In this document: positions 27,074 through 35,322 of the stretch, in pieces
Layout of the letters: the number at the start of each line of letters is the position of its first letter
Numbering within the stretch: the first letter of the stretch is position 1
From: Gemmatimonadota bacterium
Lineage (GTDB): Bacteria > Gemmatimonadota > Gemmatimonadetes > Gemmatimonadales > Gemmatimonadaceae
Direction of reading: 5' to 3'
Length of the DNA: 64,000 bases
NCBI GenBank assembly: GCA_003223455.1
Contig: QHVE01000011.1
Coordinates: 62,001-126,000 of the forward strand
The notes under the pieces: model-generated
The model's database searches: none
What the model was told of the DNA's origin: nothing
What the model saw: only the letters and a program-made list of their open reading frames with translations
Translations under genes and position numbers: made by a program

Positions 27074-28786
27074 ATGACTACGATCCAGCGACGCGTGACC
27101 CGCGTACGAAGCATCCTGTTTGGAGCAGCCGGGCTGACGCTCGTGGCCTGCGCGAACGATTCCTCGGGGCCGGGCCTCGACGACGGCGTGCTTGCGCCGG
27201 GTCAGGCGGCAACGTTGAGCGGCACATCCGCCCTCAAAGTCCAAGGTGGCCCGACGGGCACGGAGAACGTGCTGGTCCTCGTCGACACCGGATTCTCCGA
27301 CATCAAGGCGAAGTTCACCTATCAGGTGACGGCGACCGGAACCGGAGGCGCGGGGGCGGTATCCCCTCCGACCACCGCGCTCGTGCCGTTAGCCGAGAAG
27401 TCCGTCGCCGCCGCGCCGAGCGCCAGCGCTCCCGTGCTCGACATCGGGTACGGTATGCGGCTCAACGCGAGAAATCGCGCCCGGTGGGCGCATGGATTCC
27501 GCGCTGCACGGTCGGCGTTGCAGACGGGCACCGCACGACCGAGCGGCAGCTCACGCAGTGTTGCGATCGTCGATCCGCAGGTCGGTGATGTCGTCACGGT
27601 CAACGTAGGTCAGGGTGCATGCACGCCCATCGAGAATCGCGGCGCGCGCGTCGTCGCGATCGGCACGCAATCGATCGTGCTCTCCGACACGCTGAATCCG
27701 GCCGGCGGGTTCACCGCCGCGGACTATCAGCGTTTCGCGACACGATTCGACACGTTGGTGTATCCGGTCGACGTCGCGAACTTCGGTGCGCCCGCCGACA
27801 TCGACAAGAACAAGAAGATCGTCCTGCTGTTCACGACGGCCGTGAACGAGCTCACGCCCGCGAACTCGCAGTCGTACGTCGGCGGCTTCTTCTTCGACCG
27901 TGATCTCTTTCCGATCGCCGACACGCCCGACTTGCAGGGTTGCGCGGGGAGTAACTTCGGCGAGCTGTTCTACCTGCTCGCGCCCGACCCGACGGGGGTG
28001 ATAAACGGAAACGTGCGCCGCACGGGCTTCGTGGACAGCGTGACGACGGCGGTGCTCGCGCACGAGTTCCAGCATCTGATCAACGCCTCGCGACGCCTCT
28101 ACGTGACGCAGGGCGTCGAGGACTTCGAGGTCACGTGGCTCAACGAGGGTCTCAGTCACATCGCGGAAGAACTCCTCTTTTTCCACGAGGCGAACCTCAC
28201 GCCGCGGCAGAACATCGACACGATCAAGATTCGCAGCACCAACACGATCCGCACGGCATTCAATGCCGATCAGTCGTCCAACGCCGCCCGCTATCGCAGC
28301 TTCCTCGTCGCGCCGTCGGAGAACTCACCGTTCCGCGACGACGACAGCCTCGAGACCCGCGGCGCGACGTGGAACCTCCTGCGCTACCTGGCGGATCAGA
28401 AGGGAGGATCGGACGTCGCGACGTGGCAAGCCCTCGTGAACACCGGGAGAGTCGGACTCTCTAACCTGTCGGCGGTGTTCGGGAGCGACATCGCCTCGAA
28501 GGAGCGCGACTGGAACGTGTCGCACTACACTGACGATATCGTGTCGGGTCTGGCGGCCGTATACACCCAGCCGAGCTGGCACTGGCACAGCATCTACAAG
28601 GCGGTGGCCGGCTCCGGCAAGGCCTATCCACTCGAGGCGAAGTCGTTCACGGCCGGCGCCGCCACCGGGACGCTCATCGGCGGCGCTGCTGCCTACTATC
28701 GGTTCTCCGTACCGGCCAACAGCACGGCGACGATCACGCTGTCGACACCAGGTCCGCTCGACGGGCGGGTCGTGCGGCTCCGCTGA
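27074..28786 (+). CDS. Lipoprotein with a zinc-metallopeptidase signature (M30-like)
   Basis: 570 residues. Lipobox LTLVAC near residue 26, followed by a Ser/Gly/Thr-rich linker. The catalytic part has HEFQH (330-334) and a downstream NEGLSHIAEE with Glu358 as the likely third zinc ligand, the H-E-x-x-H...E arrangement of gluzincins such as hyicolysin (M30). The preceding segment includes DIDKNKKIVLLFTTAVNEL. The C-terminal 80 residues look like a small beta-domain. Surface- or periplasm-anchored protease is the best guess. GAGGGA precedes ATG 27074. Confidence 0.68.
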   Translation: MTTIQRRVTRVRSILFGAAGLTLVACANDSSGPGLDDGVLAPGQAATLSGTSALKVQGGPTGTENVLVLVDTGFSDIKAKFTYQVTATGTGGAGAVSPPTTALVPLAEKSVAAAPSASAPVLDIGYGMRLNARNRARWAHGFRAARSALQTGTARPSGSSRSVAIVDPQVGDVVTVNVGQGACTPIENRGARVVAIGTQSIVLSDTLNPAGGFTAADYQRFATRFDTLVYPVDVANFGAPADIDKNKKIVLLFTTAVNELTPANSQSYVGGFFFDRDLFPIADTPDLQGCAGSNFGELFYLLAPDPTGVINGNVRRTGFVDSVTTAVLAHEFQHLINASRRLYVTQGVEDFEVTWLNEGLSHIAEELLFFHEANLTPRQNIDTIKIRSTNTIRTAFNADQSSNAARYRSFLVAPSENSPFRDDDSLETRGATWNLLRYLADQKGGSDVATWQALVNTGRVGLSNLSAVFGSDIASKERDWNVSHYTDDIVSGLAAVYTQPSWHWHSIYKAVAGSGKAYPLEAKSFTAGAATGTLIGGAAAYYRFSVPANSTATITLSTPGPLDGRVVRLR

Positions 28787-28803
28787 CCGAAGAGTGGAGT
28801 ACA

Positions 28804-28840
28804 TGCGACGAGGGCGCCCGATCGGGGCGCCCTCGTCGCA
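28804..28840. terminator. 16-bp hairpin between convergent genes
   Basis: 28804-28819 pairs perfectly with 28825-28840 around a 5-base loop. It follows the M30-like gene by 17 bases and precedes the end of the minus-strand lipoprotein gene; a weak TTGGT tail follows on the plus strand. Likely a bidirectional terminator. Confidence 0.65.
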
Positions 28841-28855
28841 TTGGTAGGCCAAAGG

Positions 28856-29098
28856 TCAATAGCCGAGGTAGCGATAGCGCGGATTGCGATCCTCCGGCGC
28901 CCGCAACCACATCCCCTCGCTCAAGCTGCGATGCTGGAACGGGAGCGGATTGTACAGACTGAGCATGCTGCGCTGCGCGGAGGAGTTTTCCTGCGGGAGC
29001 ATCGCGACGTGCGCGCTCGACAACTCCGCACAGCCCTGCAGCGCCGCCAGCGCTCCGACCACCAGGACCGCTCGACCGACCACCTTCGCGTATGTCAT
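28856..29098 (-). CDS. Small lipoprotein of unknown function
   Basis: 80 residues. MTYAKVV then a hydrophobic helix ending in the lipobox LQGC gives a mature lipoprotein of about 57 residues, rich in Ser/Arg/Tyr (AELSSAHVAML, RYRYLGY at the end). No domain is recognised. A GGGAG stretch lies 11 bases before ATG 29098. It stands alone, divergent from the O-antigen-ligase-like gene. Confidence 0.6.
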   Translation of the reverse strand: MTYAKVVGRAVLVVGALAALQGCAELSSAHVAMLPQENSSAQRSMLSLYNPLPFQHRSLSEGMWLRAPEDRNPRYRYLGY

Positions 29099-29209
29099 GG
29101 GTATTGGCTCCCGAAGAGAAACGTCGCGTTCCGGAGTATCGATGACATGCACGATACGCGCCGCACCGCGCACCGCCAGTCGTGCCCTGCCCCGGCACGC
29201 GCGGCCGGA

Positions 29210-29215
29210 TACATT
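29210..29215 (+). promoter_or_regulatory. -10-like TACATT box directly before a GTG start
   Basis: TACATT ends 5 bases before GTG 29221, with no Shine-Dalgarno. It fits a leaderless mRNA and supports 29221 rather than 29182 as the gene start. Confidence 0.4.
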
Positions 29216-29220
29216 CCGCC

Positions 29221-30849
29221 GTGCTCCAGACCGACCGATTGCGCTCCGAGGCGGCGCCGCCCGCACCGATCTTCTTCCACCGTGCTGCGCTCGTCGTCAT
29301 TCAGGCGGGCGCGCTGGCAGTCGTGGTCGCTGCGTCAGTCTACAAGCAGTTCGAGCTCGATCGGTTCTTCGTGCCGAAGGAGCTGGTCCTGCACACCGTC
29401 GCGACGGCCGCCGCGCTGTGCTGTCTCGCGCGCGCCCGCGCGCTGCGGCTCTCGCGTGTCGACGAGTTGCTCGGGCTGTTCCTGGCACTCGGCCTCCTCT
29501 CGGCACTGTTCGCGACGAACTGGTGGGCGGCTGGCCGAGCGGTGGCGCTCTCTCTGTCGGGCGCAACGTGCTTCTGGTGCGCGCGCGCGGTCGCGCGCGC
29601 CGGCCTCGCACGCTGGCTGATCGCCGCCCTCGCCCTCGCCGGCGTGGTCGGCGCGGTAACGGCGCTGCTCCAGACCTACGGATTGCGAATAGACGCATTC
29701 AGTTTGAACCGCGCACCGGGCGGGACGTTCGGCAATCGAAACTTCATGGCGCACCTGTGCGTGATCGTCTTCCCCGCACTGCTGCTGTCGACGCTGCGCG
29801 CACGGTCGCCGCGCGTCTTCGGCTGGTGGGCCGTGGCGGTGGCGCTCGTCGTGGCGGCGCTCGTCCTGTCGCGAAGTCGCGCGGCGTGGCTCGCCCTGAT
29901 CGCCTGCATGATCCTGCTCCTCGCATTCGCTCTGCTCGCGGTGCGGCGCACTCGGGGATTGATCCGCTGGCGCCGGCTGCCGCTGCTGCTCGCGATCGCC
30001 GCGGCCGGGGGCGGCCTTGCGCTCGTTCTCCCGAACACGCTCAACTGGAAGAGCGATTCCCCGTACCTCGAGACGGCGCGGAGCGTGGTGAACTATCGCG
30101 AGGGGAGCGGCCGCGGACGCCTCGTGCAGTACAAGAATTCAGCGCGGATGTCGGCGCATCATCCGCTGTTCGGCGTCGGACCGGGGAACTGGGCGGTCGT
30201 CTATCCGAAGTTCGCGTCTCCCGGCGATCCGTCGCTCGGGTCGGACGGCATGACGGCGAACCCGTGGCCGAGCAGCGATTGGATGACCTTTCTGTCGGAG
30301 CGCGGGCCGATCGCATTCATGCTGCTCGCGCTCGCGATGGTGGCGTTGCTCGTCGAGGCCGTCCGCGCACTGCGCACCGAGGGAGACGCGGAGCAGGTGC
30401 TCGCGGCATGGGCACTGCTCGGCACGGTCGCGGTGCTGCTCGTCGTGAGCACCTTCGACGCCGTGCTCCTGCTCCCCGCTCCGGCGCTCGTCGCGTGGGC
30501 CCTGCTCGGCGCCCTTTCGCCATCGTCGCGCTCTCGCATGGTCGTCGCGCTGCCGACGTCACGTCGAGTGGCGGCCATGCTGCTCGTCGCGATCCTCGGC
30601 GGACTCTCGATCGCGCGGAGCAGCACACAGCTCGCCGCGATGGGTGTGTTCGAGTCCAGCACGCGTGCGAGCCGCGTCGAGCCGGCCGCGCTGCTCGACC
30701 CGGGGAGCTATCGCATTCATCTCCGGCTCGCCGAAGCGTACGCGCGACGGGGCTCGTGCGCCGACGTGCGCATCCACGCGAGTGCGGCCCGGGCGCTGTT
30801 CCCGAACGCACCTGCGCCGAAGCGGTTGTTGTCGGGCTGCGGTCGCTGA
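29221..30849 (+). CDS. O-antigen ligase / Wzy-type membrane protein
   Basis: 542 residues from GTG 29221. About 11 to 12 membrane helices with the family's periplasmic loop: NRAPGGTFGNRNFMAH, then NYREGSGRGRLVQYKNSARM and HPLFGVGPGNWAVVYP. Proteins of this group join or polymerise surface polysaccharides on a lipid carrier. The C-terminal 60 residues are soluble and resemble a single TPR-like unit (IHLRLAEAYARRGSCADVRIHASAAR). No other polysaccharide genes are adjacent, so substrate is unknown. Confidence 0.82.
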   Translation: MLQTDRLRSEAAPPAPIFFHRAALVVIQAGALAVVVAASVYKQFELDRFFVPKELVLHTVATAAALCCLARARALRLSRVDELLGLFLALGLLSALFATNWWAAGRAVALSLSGATCFWCARAVARAGLARWLIAALALAGVVGAVTALLQTYGLRIDAFSLNRAPGGTFGNRNFMAHLCVIVFPALLLSTLRARSPRVFGWWAVAVALVVAALVLSRSRAAWLALIACMILLLAFALLAVRRTRGLIRWRRLPLLLAIAAAGGGLALVLPNTLNWKSDSPYLETARSVVNYREGSGRGRLVQYKNSARMSAHHPLFGVGPGNWAVVYPKFASPGDPSLGSDGMTANPWPSSDWMTFLSERGPIAFMLLALAMVALLVEAVRALRTEGDAEQVLAAWALLGTVAVLLVVSTFDAVLLLPAPALVAWALLGALSPSSRSRMVVALPTSRRVAAMLLVAILGGLSIARSSTQLAAMGVFESSTRASRVEPAALLDPGSYRIHLRLAEAYARRGSCADVRIHASAARALFPNAPAPKRLLSGCGR

Positions 30850-30888
30850 CACACACCAAGCATTCGGTGGCTCACCGCCAGCGGACCG

Positions 30889-31806
30889 TCACCCGCCCGC
30901 TGGTACCCTGAGCACCGTGCCCACCCGCAGCACTCCCCGCGCACTCCGGCGATTCGCACGGGCGAGTGCGCGCACGCTCACGCCGGTCCGTCGAGCGACA
31001 TCCGTGAGAGTGTCGCCCGCGCGCACGCGATACGTGCCGGCGCCGATCGGCGTGTCGCCCGCGCTCGCCGGAGTATTCGGAACGCGGTCGGCCGGTGCCG
31101 CTGCCGCGCGTGGAGCGACCTCGCCCTCGCTGCGCAGTGTGCGCGCGGCGGATCGCGCGAGCACGTTGCTGCCCAGCGGCGGCAGCGCGGCAATCTTGCC
31201 GGGCTCCGTGAGCACCGCGACGTGCAGATGCACGGGATGGCGCTCCTCCGTGGCTTCGACGTAGCCCTGCTGTTCGAGCTCGGCGAGCGCACTGCGCAGC
31301 CACGTCTGACAGGGGCCCGCGGGCGGCCGACGCAGGTCGACCGCGATTCCCGTCGGATGCACCGAATACGGGTTCGAGTTGCGCGGTTGCCGGCTCGTCG
31401 GGCGAGCGGCGCTCGTCACGATGAGCGGCGCGCCGCACGCCGCGAGATACTGCGGGGCGAACGACACGACGAACTGCTTCGCCTCGCGCGTCGCGTACGA
31501 GAACCCGACGCCATTCGTCAGCTCGTACGATGCGTCGCCGTCGAGCGGTACGAGCTTCCCGTCCGAGACCGCCTCGTCGATGTCGCCCGGCGTTCGATAG
31601 AAGGTGAGACCGTGCGTCGTCGCGAAGTCCCACATCTTCTGCACGCTCTCCGTCGATCCGCGGAGCTCGTCGGGAAACCGTGCGCGCGCGCGGCGCTGCG
31701 CGTGTGCAACGTGGGACGAAAGGAGTATTGCGACGACGATGGCGAGCGTGGCTCCGATCGTTCGGCTCGATGGCCCGGCAGTGGGGCGAGAATGCGTTAC
31801 CAACAT
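30889..31806 (-). CDS. Exported DUF5715/M15-like protein with LysM domain
   Basis: 305 residues from ATG 31806, giving a signal peptide that ends HVAHAQ. The central domain has TSAARP, NSNPYSVHPTGIAVDLR (H-x6-D) and HPVHLHVAV (H-x-H), the zinc-ligand pattern of M15/VanY-type peptidases. The C-terminal 45 residues are a LysM domain (YRVRAGDTLTDVARRTGVSV) for peptidoglycan binding. A cell-wall endopeptidase or carboxypeptidase is likely; some DUF5715 proteins may be inactive. The intergenic gap to the ABC1 kinase gene is 89 bases. Confidence 0.75.
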   Translation of the reverse strand: MLVTHSRPTAGPSSRTIGATLAIVVAILLSSHVAHAQRRARARFPDELRGSTESVQKMWDFATTHGLTFYRTPGDIDEAVSDGKLVPLDGDASYELTNGVGFSYATREAKQFVVSFAPQYLAACGAPLIVTSAARPTSRQPRNSNPYSVHPTGIAVDLRRPPAGPCQTWLRSALAELEQQGYVEATEERHPVHLHVAVLTEPGKIAALPPLGSNVLARSAARTLRSEGEVAPRAAAAPADRVPNTPASAGDTPIGAGTYRVRAGDTLTDVARRTGVSVRALARANRRSARGVLRVGTVLRVPAGG

Positions 31807-31895
31807 GCCAACGGAAAGAGCAGAGTGAGTGCCACGAGGAACGGCGATGTCGCTGTGTCGTCCTGCGCGGCGGGCGAGCCTCCGATCGCTCACCG

Positions 31896-33353
31896 TCAAC
31901 GCTCGACGATGGACGGCGCGGCCGCCGTCGGATCGGGAAGCGCGGCGCTCGCGACGGCGTCGCGCACGGCGGCCACGACTTCGACGCTCGCGCGCTGCAC
32001 CACGCGCGCGACGGCGCCGAGCGCCGCGCCGATGATGCGCGCCGGGTCGACGCGCGGTTGTCCACCATCGGGATAGAGCGACGCGAGGATCCGCGAGCGC
32101 AGTGACAGCGCGATCGGCGTGGCGAACGCGAGCGCGTTGAAGTGAGGATCGTAGTGGGTGCCGAGTCCCTCGATGAGGGACGCGGTCCGCGCGAAGTAGA
32201 CGAGTTGGCTCGGCAGCACGATGGGCCAGTCGTAGAGCTCAGCGATGACCTCGTCGGCCAGCAGCTCGACACGCTCGCGCGTCGTGTTGCGTTGGTGCGC
32301 CACGGAGAGCAGCGTGCCGGCGAGCCGCCGGATGACGGCGGGGTCCGCGCCGGTGACCACGAGACCGAGCGCATGGAAAGACTCGGCAAGCGCGTCGGCG
32401 TCACGACGGATCGCCGCGAAGATCGCGGCGACCAGCTGACGTCTCAGCTCGAGTGGAACTCGGACGACCATGCCGAAGTCGAGCAGGATGATGCGCCCGT
32501 CGTCGGCGACGTGGAGGTTTCCGGGATGGGGATCGGCGTGGAAGACGCCGTGGACCAGCATCATCCTGGCGTACAGCTCCATCACCTCGCGGACGAGCCG
32601 GTCGGGGCGGACACGCCCCTCCGCCACCCACTCGTCGAGCCGGTCGACGCGGCGGCCGGGGCAGTACTCGAGAACGAGCGCGCGGCGTCGGATCATCGGC
32701 TCGACGACGCGCGGGATCCAGACGTGGCGCGCGCCGGCGAAGTTCGCGCGGATGGCCACCGCGTGCGCTGCCTCCTGGCGGAAATCCATCTCCTCGGCGA
32801 CGCGTGCCGCAAACTCCTGGATCACGACGCGGGTACCGACGACGTGCGGATTGGGCCACCAGCGCTCGACCACGCCGATGATGCGTTGCGACACCCGCAC
32901 GTCCTCGGCGACGAGCGCCTCGACGCCCGGCCGCAGTACCTTGATCACGACTTCCTCACCAGCATGTCGCGCGCGGTGCACCTGGCCAAGCGATGCGGCC
33001 GCGATCGGGACGTCGTCGAATCGCTCGAACAGCTCCCTCGGCGGGGCACCGTATTCCTCACGGATGACCCGCTCGATTTCGGCGAGGGGCACCGGCGGCA
33101 CCTGGTCCGTCAGCGACGTCAGCGCCCTCGCGTAGGCAGGCGCCAGCAGGTCCGTCCGACCCGCGAACAGCTGCGCCATCTTCACGAACGTGGGGCCGAG
33201 CGCAGCGAGGCTCGCCACGAGACGCCGCGCGCGACGCTCGTGGTCGGCGGTCGTGCGCCGAGCTGGCGCGCCGAAGAACAGCCAGCGTCGGTGATCGCGC
33301 CAGAATGCCAGCGCGATGGGGAGGAGCCGCCAGAGAATCACGACGAGGCGCAT
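31896..33353 (-). CDS. ABC1/AarF/UbiB-family atypical kinase
   Basis: 485 residues. Family motifs: the N-terminal FVKMAQLFAGRTDLL (KxGQ-type, with M-A in place of the usual variant), AAASLGQVHRA, VVIKVLRPG, FHADPHPGN and LLDFGMV. Two hydrophobic stretches near the C-terminus may anchor it. UbiB-type proteins support isoprenoid quinone or other lipid metabolism through an unusual ATPase activity. GGAGGA precedes ATG 33353. No ubiquinone or menaquinone genes are adjacent. Confidence 0.9.
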   Translation of the reverse strand: MRLVVILWRLLPIALAFWRDHRRWLFFGAPARRTTADHERRARRLVASLAALGPTFVKMAQLFAGRTDLLAPAYARALTSLTDQVPPVPLAEIERVIREEYGAPPRELFERFDDVPIAAASLGQVHRARHAGEEVVIKVLRPGVEALVAEDVRVSQRIIGVVERWWPNPHVVGTRVVIQEFAARVAEEMDFRQEAAHAVAIRANFAGARHVWIPRVVEPMIRRRALVLEYCPGRRVDRLDEWVAEGRVRPDRLVREVMELYARMMLVHGVFHADPHPGNLHVADDGRIILLDFGMVVRVPLELRRQLVAAIFAAIRRDADALAESFHALGLVVTGADPAVIRRLAGTLLSVAHQRNTTRERVELLADEVIAELYDWPIVLPSQLVYFARTASLIEGLGTHYDPHFNALAFATPIALSLRSRILASLYPDGGQPRVDPARIIGAALGAVARVVQRASVEVVAAVRDAVASAALPDPTAAAPSIVER

Positions 33354-33390
33354 GCGTCCTCCGTCGGGCGCCGCGCCGATCCCATCGGGC

Positions 33391-34524
33391 TCAGCTCGCG
33401 CGCATGGTCGCGGGATCGATTCCGATTCGCCTGCACCACGCTTCGTATTCCCCGGGCAATACCTCCGACGGCTTGATCTCGCTCCGTCCGCCCCAGAAGA
33501 CGTTGGTGTAGCTCACGGGAATCCCCGCTTCCTCGAGATGACGGTCGATCGCCGCCTTGTGCGCGAGCACCGTCGACTTCTCGGTGCCATGCGCCACCGC
33601 CATGACGTTGACGTCGGCGAACTCGGGGCCGCCCTCGCGCCAGTAGGCGTGCGTGAGAATGTGATGGCGCCCCACCTCTCGCCCCGCCTCGATCTCTCGT
33701 CCCTTCGGCACGCGCCAGTGGAACAGCGCGTTGTAGCGCGTCGCTCGCGTCCCCGCGGCAGACGGCTTCACATGCTCGAGGAATGTGGAGAAGCGCCCGA
33801 TCACACGACGGTCGGAGAGCTCGCGCGCGACTCTGAGGAACTCGTCGTAGGAGACGCCGGCCTCCTCGGTGCGAGTCAACCACGGCGTGGCGTGCACCTC
33901 GTCCGGCGCGAGCTCGCGCTTGAGTGCGGCGAGCACGCGCCATTCTAGCGCGCTCAGCTCCACGATGTTGGTGTCGAGCACCTCTCCCAACTCCTCGGAT
34001 CGGCTGCCGGGCTCCAGGCCGCGTCGGCGAACGTGTCCGACGCCGAGCGCGAACAATCGCTTCGCGGGCATGATCCGAAATGCCGACGCGCCGATACGCT
34101 CGGCGAGGAGCTCGCAGTGCCGCTGCATGGAGAAGCCCTGCGGGACTTTCAACGTGGTCCAAAGCCGATAGACCGAACCCGGCGTCTCGGCATCCGTCGA
34201 GCGGATCACGACGTGGCCCGAGAAGGGATCCTCCCCCGCGAGATACTCGAATGCGGGATCGAGGCGGTCGGTCGGGACCTGCCACGCGACCAGCGCACCA
34301 GGCGCGAGGTTGGTCGCCATGAGTGTTTGTCGGATCCGACGAACCACTCCGGCCTCGAGCATCGCGCGCAGCCGTTCGAGCACGGTGTCGAGCGGGAAAC
34401 CGCTCAGGCGCGCGATCTCGGCGAACGGATCCTCGTGGAAGCCGGCGATGCGATCCTCGCTGACCGCGAGAATGCGGGCATTGACCGGGTCGCTGATCTC
34501 GGTGGAGAGGAGGGAAGACGGCAT
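33391..34524 (-). CDS. Tandem Lrp/AsnC-like protein resembling fused siroheme decarboxylase AhbA/AhbB
   Basis: 377 residues in two related halves, each a winged helix plus ferredoxin-like domain: residues 15-170 (EIARLSGFPLDTVLERLRAMLEAGVVRRI) and 190-345 (ALKRELAPDEVHATPWL, RELSDRRVIGRFSTFLEH). The second half keeps the pattern typical of AhbB (GRHHILTHAYWREGG...VNVMAVAHG). AhbAB removes two carboxylates from siroheme; related NirDLGH proteins act in heme d1 synthesis. A regulator role is the alternative. It begins 6 bases after a TACCTT box. The window has a siroheme enzyme (sulfite reductase) but no other ahb gene. Confidence 0.6.
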   Translation of the reverse strand: MPSSLLSTEISDPVNARILAVSEDRIAGFHEDPFAEIARLSGFPLDTVLERLRAMLEAGVVRRIRQTLMATNLAPGALVAWQVPTDRLDPAFEYLAGEDPFSGHVVIRSTDAETPGSVYRLWTTLKVPQGFSMQRHCELLAERIGASAFRIMPAKRLFALGVGHVRRRGLEPGSRSEELGEVLDTNIVELSALEWRVLAALKRELAPDEVHATPWLTRTEEAGVSYDEFLRVARELSDRRVIGRFSTFLEHVKPSAAGTRATRYNALFHWRVPKGREIEAGREVGRHHILTHAYWREGGPEFADVNVMAVAHGTEKSTVLAHKAAIDRHLEEAGIPVSYTNVFWGGRSEIKPSEVLPGEYEAWCRRIGIDPATMRAS

Positions 34525-34530
34525 GATCGA

Positions 34531-34536
34531 AAGGTA
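34531..34536 (-). promoter_or_regulatory. -10-like TACCTT box before the AhbA/B-like gene
   Basis: On the minus strand TACCTT ends 6 bases before ATG 34524. No ribosome site fits between them, suggesting a leaderless mRNA. Confidence 0.4.
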
Positions 34537-34563
34537 ATCAGCCGTCGTACCCCGCTGCCGTCG

Positions 34564-34842
34564 TCAGTATCCCGACAACCGGCCGCGAACTTCGCGCGAG
34601 CCGGCGAGCACGCCGGCACCAACCGAGAACCCGAACGAGAGCGCCGTGCCAGGTCCGACGATGGGCAGAATGGCGACGATCGGGAGCATCAGCAGCGCAG
34701 CGCCGACGCCGGCGACGATGGGAGCGAGCTTCGTGTGAACTGCGTCCACGTAACGCAGCCGCCCCCGCACGAACGCGCGGGCCTGGGCATATCCGACGAT
34801 GGCGAGCACGGTGCTCGCGAGAAAGCTCAGCAAGACGATCAT
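34564..34842 (-). CDS. Small membrane protein of unknown function
   Basis: 92 residues with two to three hydrophobic helices (about 2-22, 40-58 and 60-82) and a basic loop (RAFVRGRLRY). No family recognised. GAGG lies 8 bases before ATG 34842. Divergent from the small protein at 34967, and upstream of the AhbA/B-like gene, which has its own start signal. Confidence 0.6.
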   Translation of the reverse strand: MIVLLSFLASTVLAIVGYAQARAFVRGRLRYVDAVHTKLAPIVAGVGAALLMLPIVAILPIVGPGTALSFGFSVGAGVLAGSREVRGRLSGY

Positions 34843-34966
34843 TGGGAAACCTCGACGAAGGGGATGCGCTGTCCCATACGCCGGCGCTCGATGCGAGTTT
34901 CACTCGCGCGCTGGCCGGCGCGGCGCTCGCTTTCTAGCTTATCGCGCTCTCTCTCCGGCCATTCGC

Positions 34967-35278
34967 ATGATCACGCTTCGTGTTACACGCCACGACCGCA
35001 ATGAGGCGCTGCTGGCCGAGTGTCAGAGCAGCGTGATCCCGGCGCGCGGTGAGGTGCTGCAGCTCGATACGGTCGATGCCGACGGCAGCATGATTCGTGG
35101 AACGATGTGGCGCGTGATCGCGGTGACAGTGCATGTCCCGTCGCTGCAGTCGGCCGCACCGCTCGATGGCATGGCGTTGCGCGTGCGCATCGTCGAGGTG
35201 AGCGTCCTCCCGGACGTCTCGCTCCTGTCCGCCCTCGAACTGGCGGCCGAGGCCACGCTGACCGAGTCACGATTGTGA
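34967..35278 (+). CDS. Hypothetical small cytoplasmic protein
   Basis: 103 residues, soluble, mixed alpha/beta (MITLRVTRHDRNEALL, GTMWRVIAVTVHVPS). No recognisable family. ATG 34967 lies about 26 bases after a TAGCTT box (34935-34940), with no strong ribosome site. It precedes the pseudokinase-kinase gene by 44 bases but that gene has its own -10-like box. Confidence 0.5.
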   Translation: MITLRVTRHDRNEALLAECQSSVIPARGEVLQLDTVDADGSMIRGTMWRVIAVTVHVPSLQSAAPLDGMALRVRIVEVSVLPDVSLLSALELAAEATLTESRL

Positions 35279-35310
35279 CCGCCCGCCCTGCCCCGGCCCG
35301 CCCGGTTCGC

Positions 35311-35316
35311 TAACTT
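35311..35316 (+). promoter_or_regulatory. -10-like TAACTT box before the kinase gene
   Basis: TAACTT ends 6 bases before GTG 35323; transcription would start at or next to the start codon. No Shine-Dalgarno and no obvious -35 box. Confidence 0.45.
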
Positions 35317-35322
35317 GCGCAA

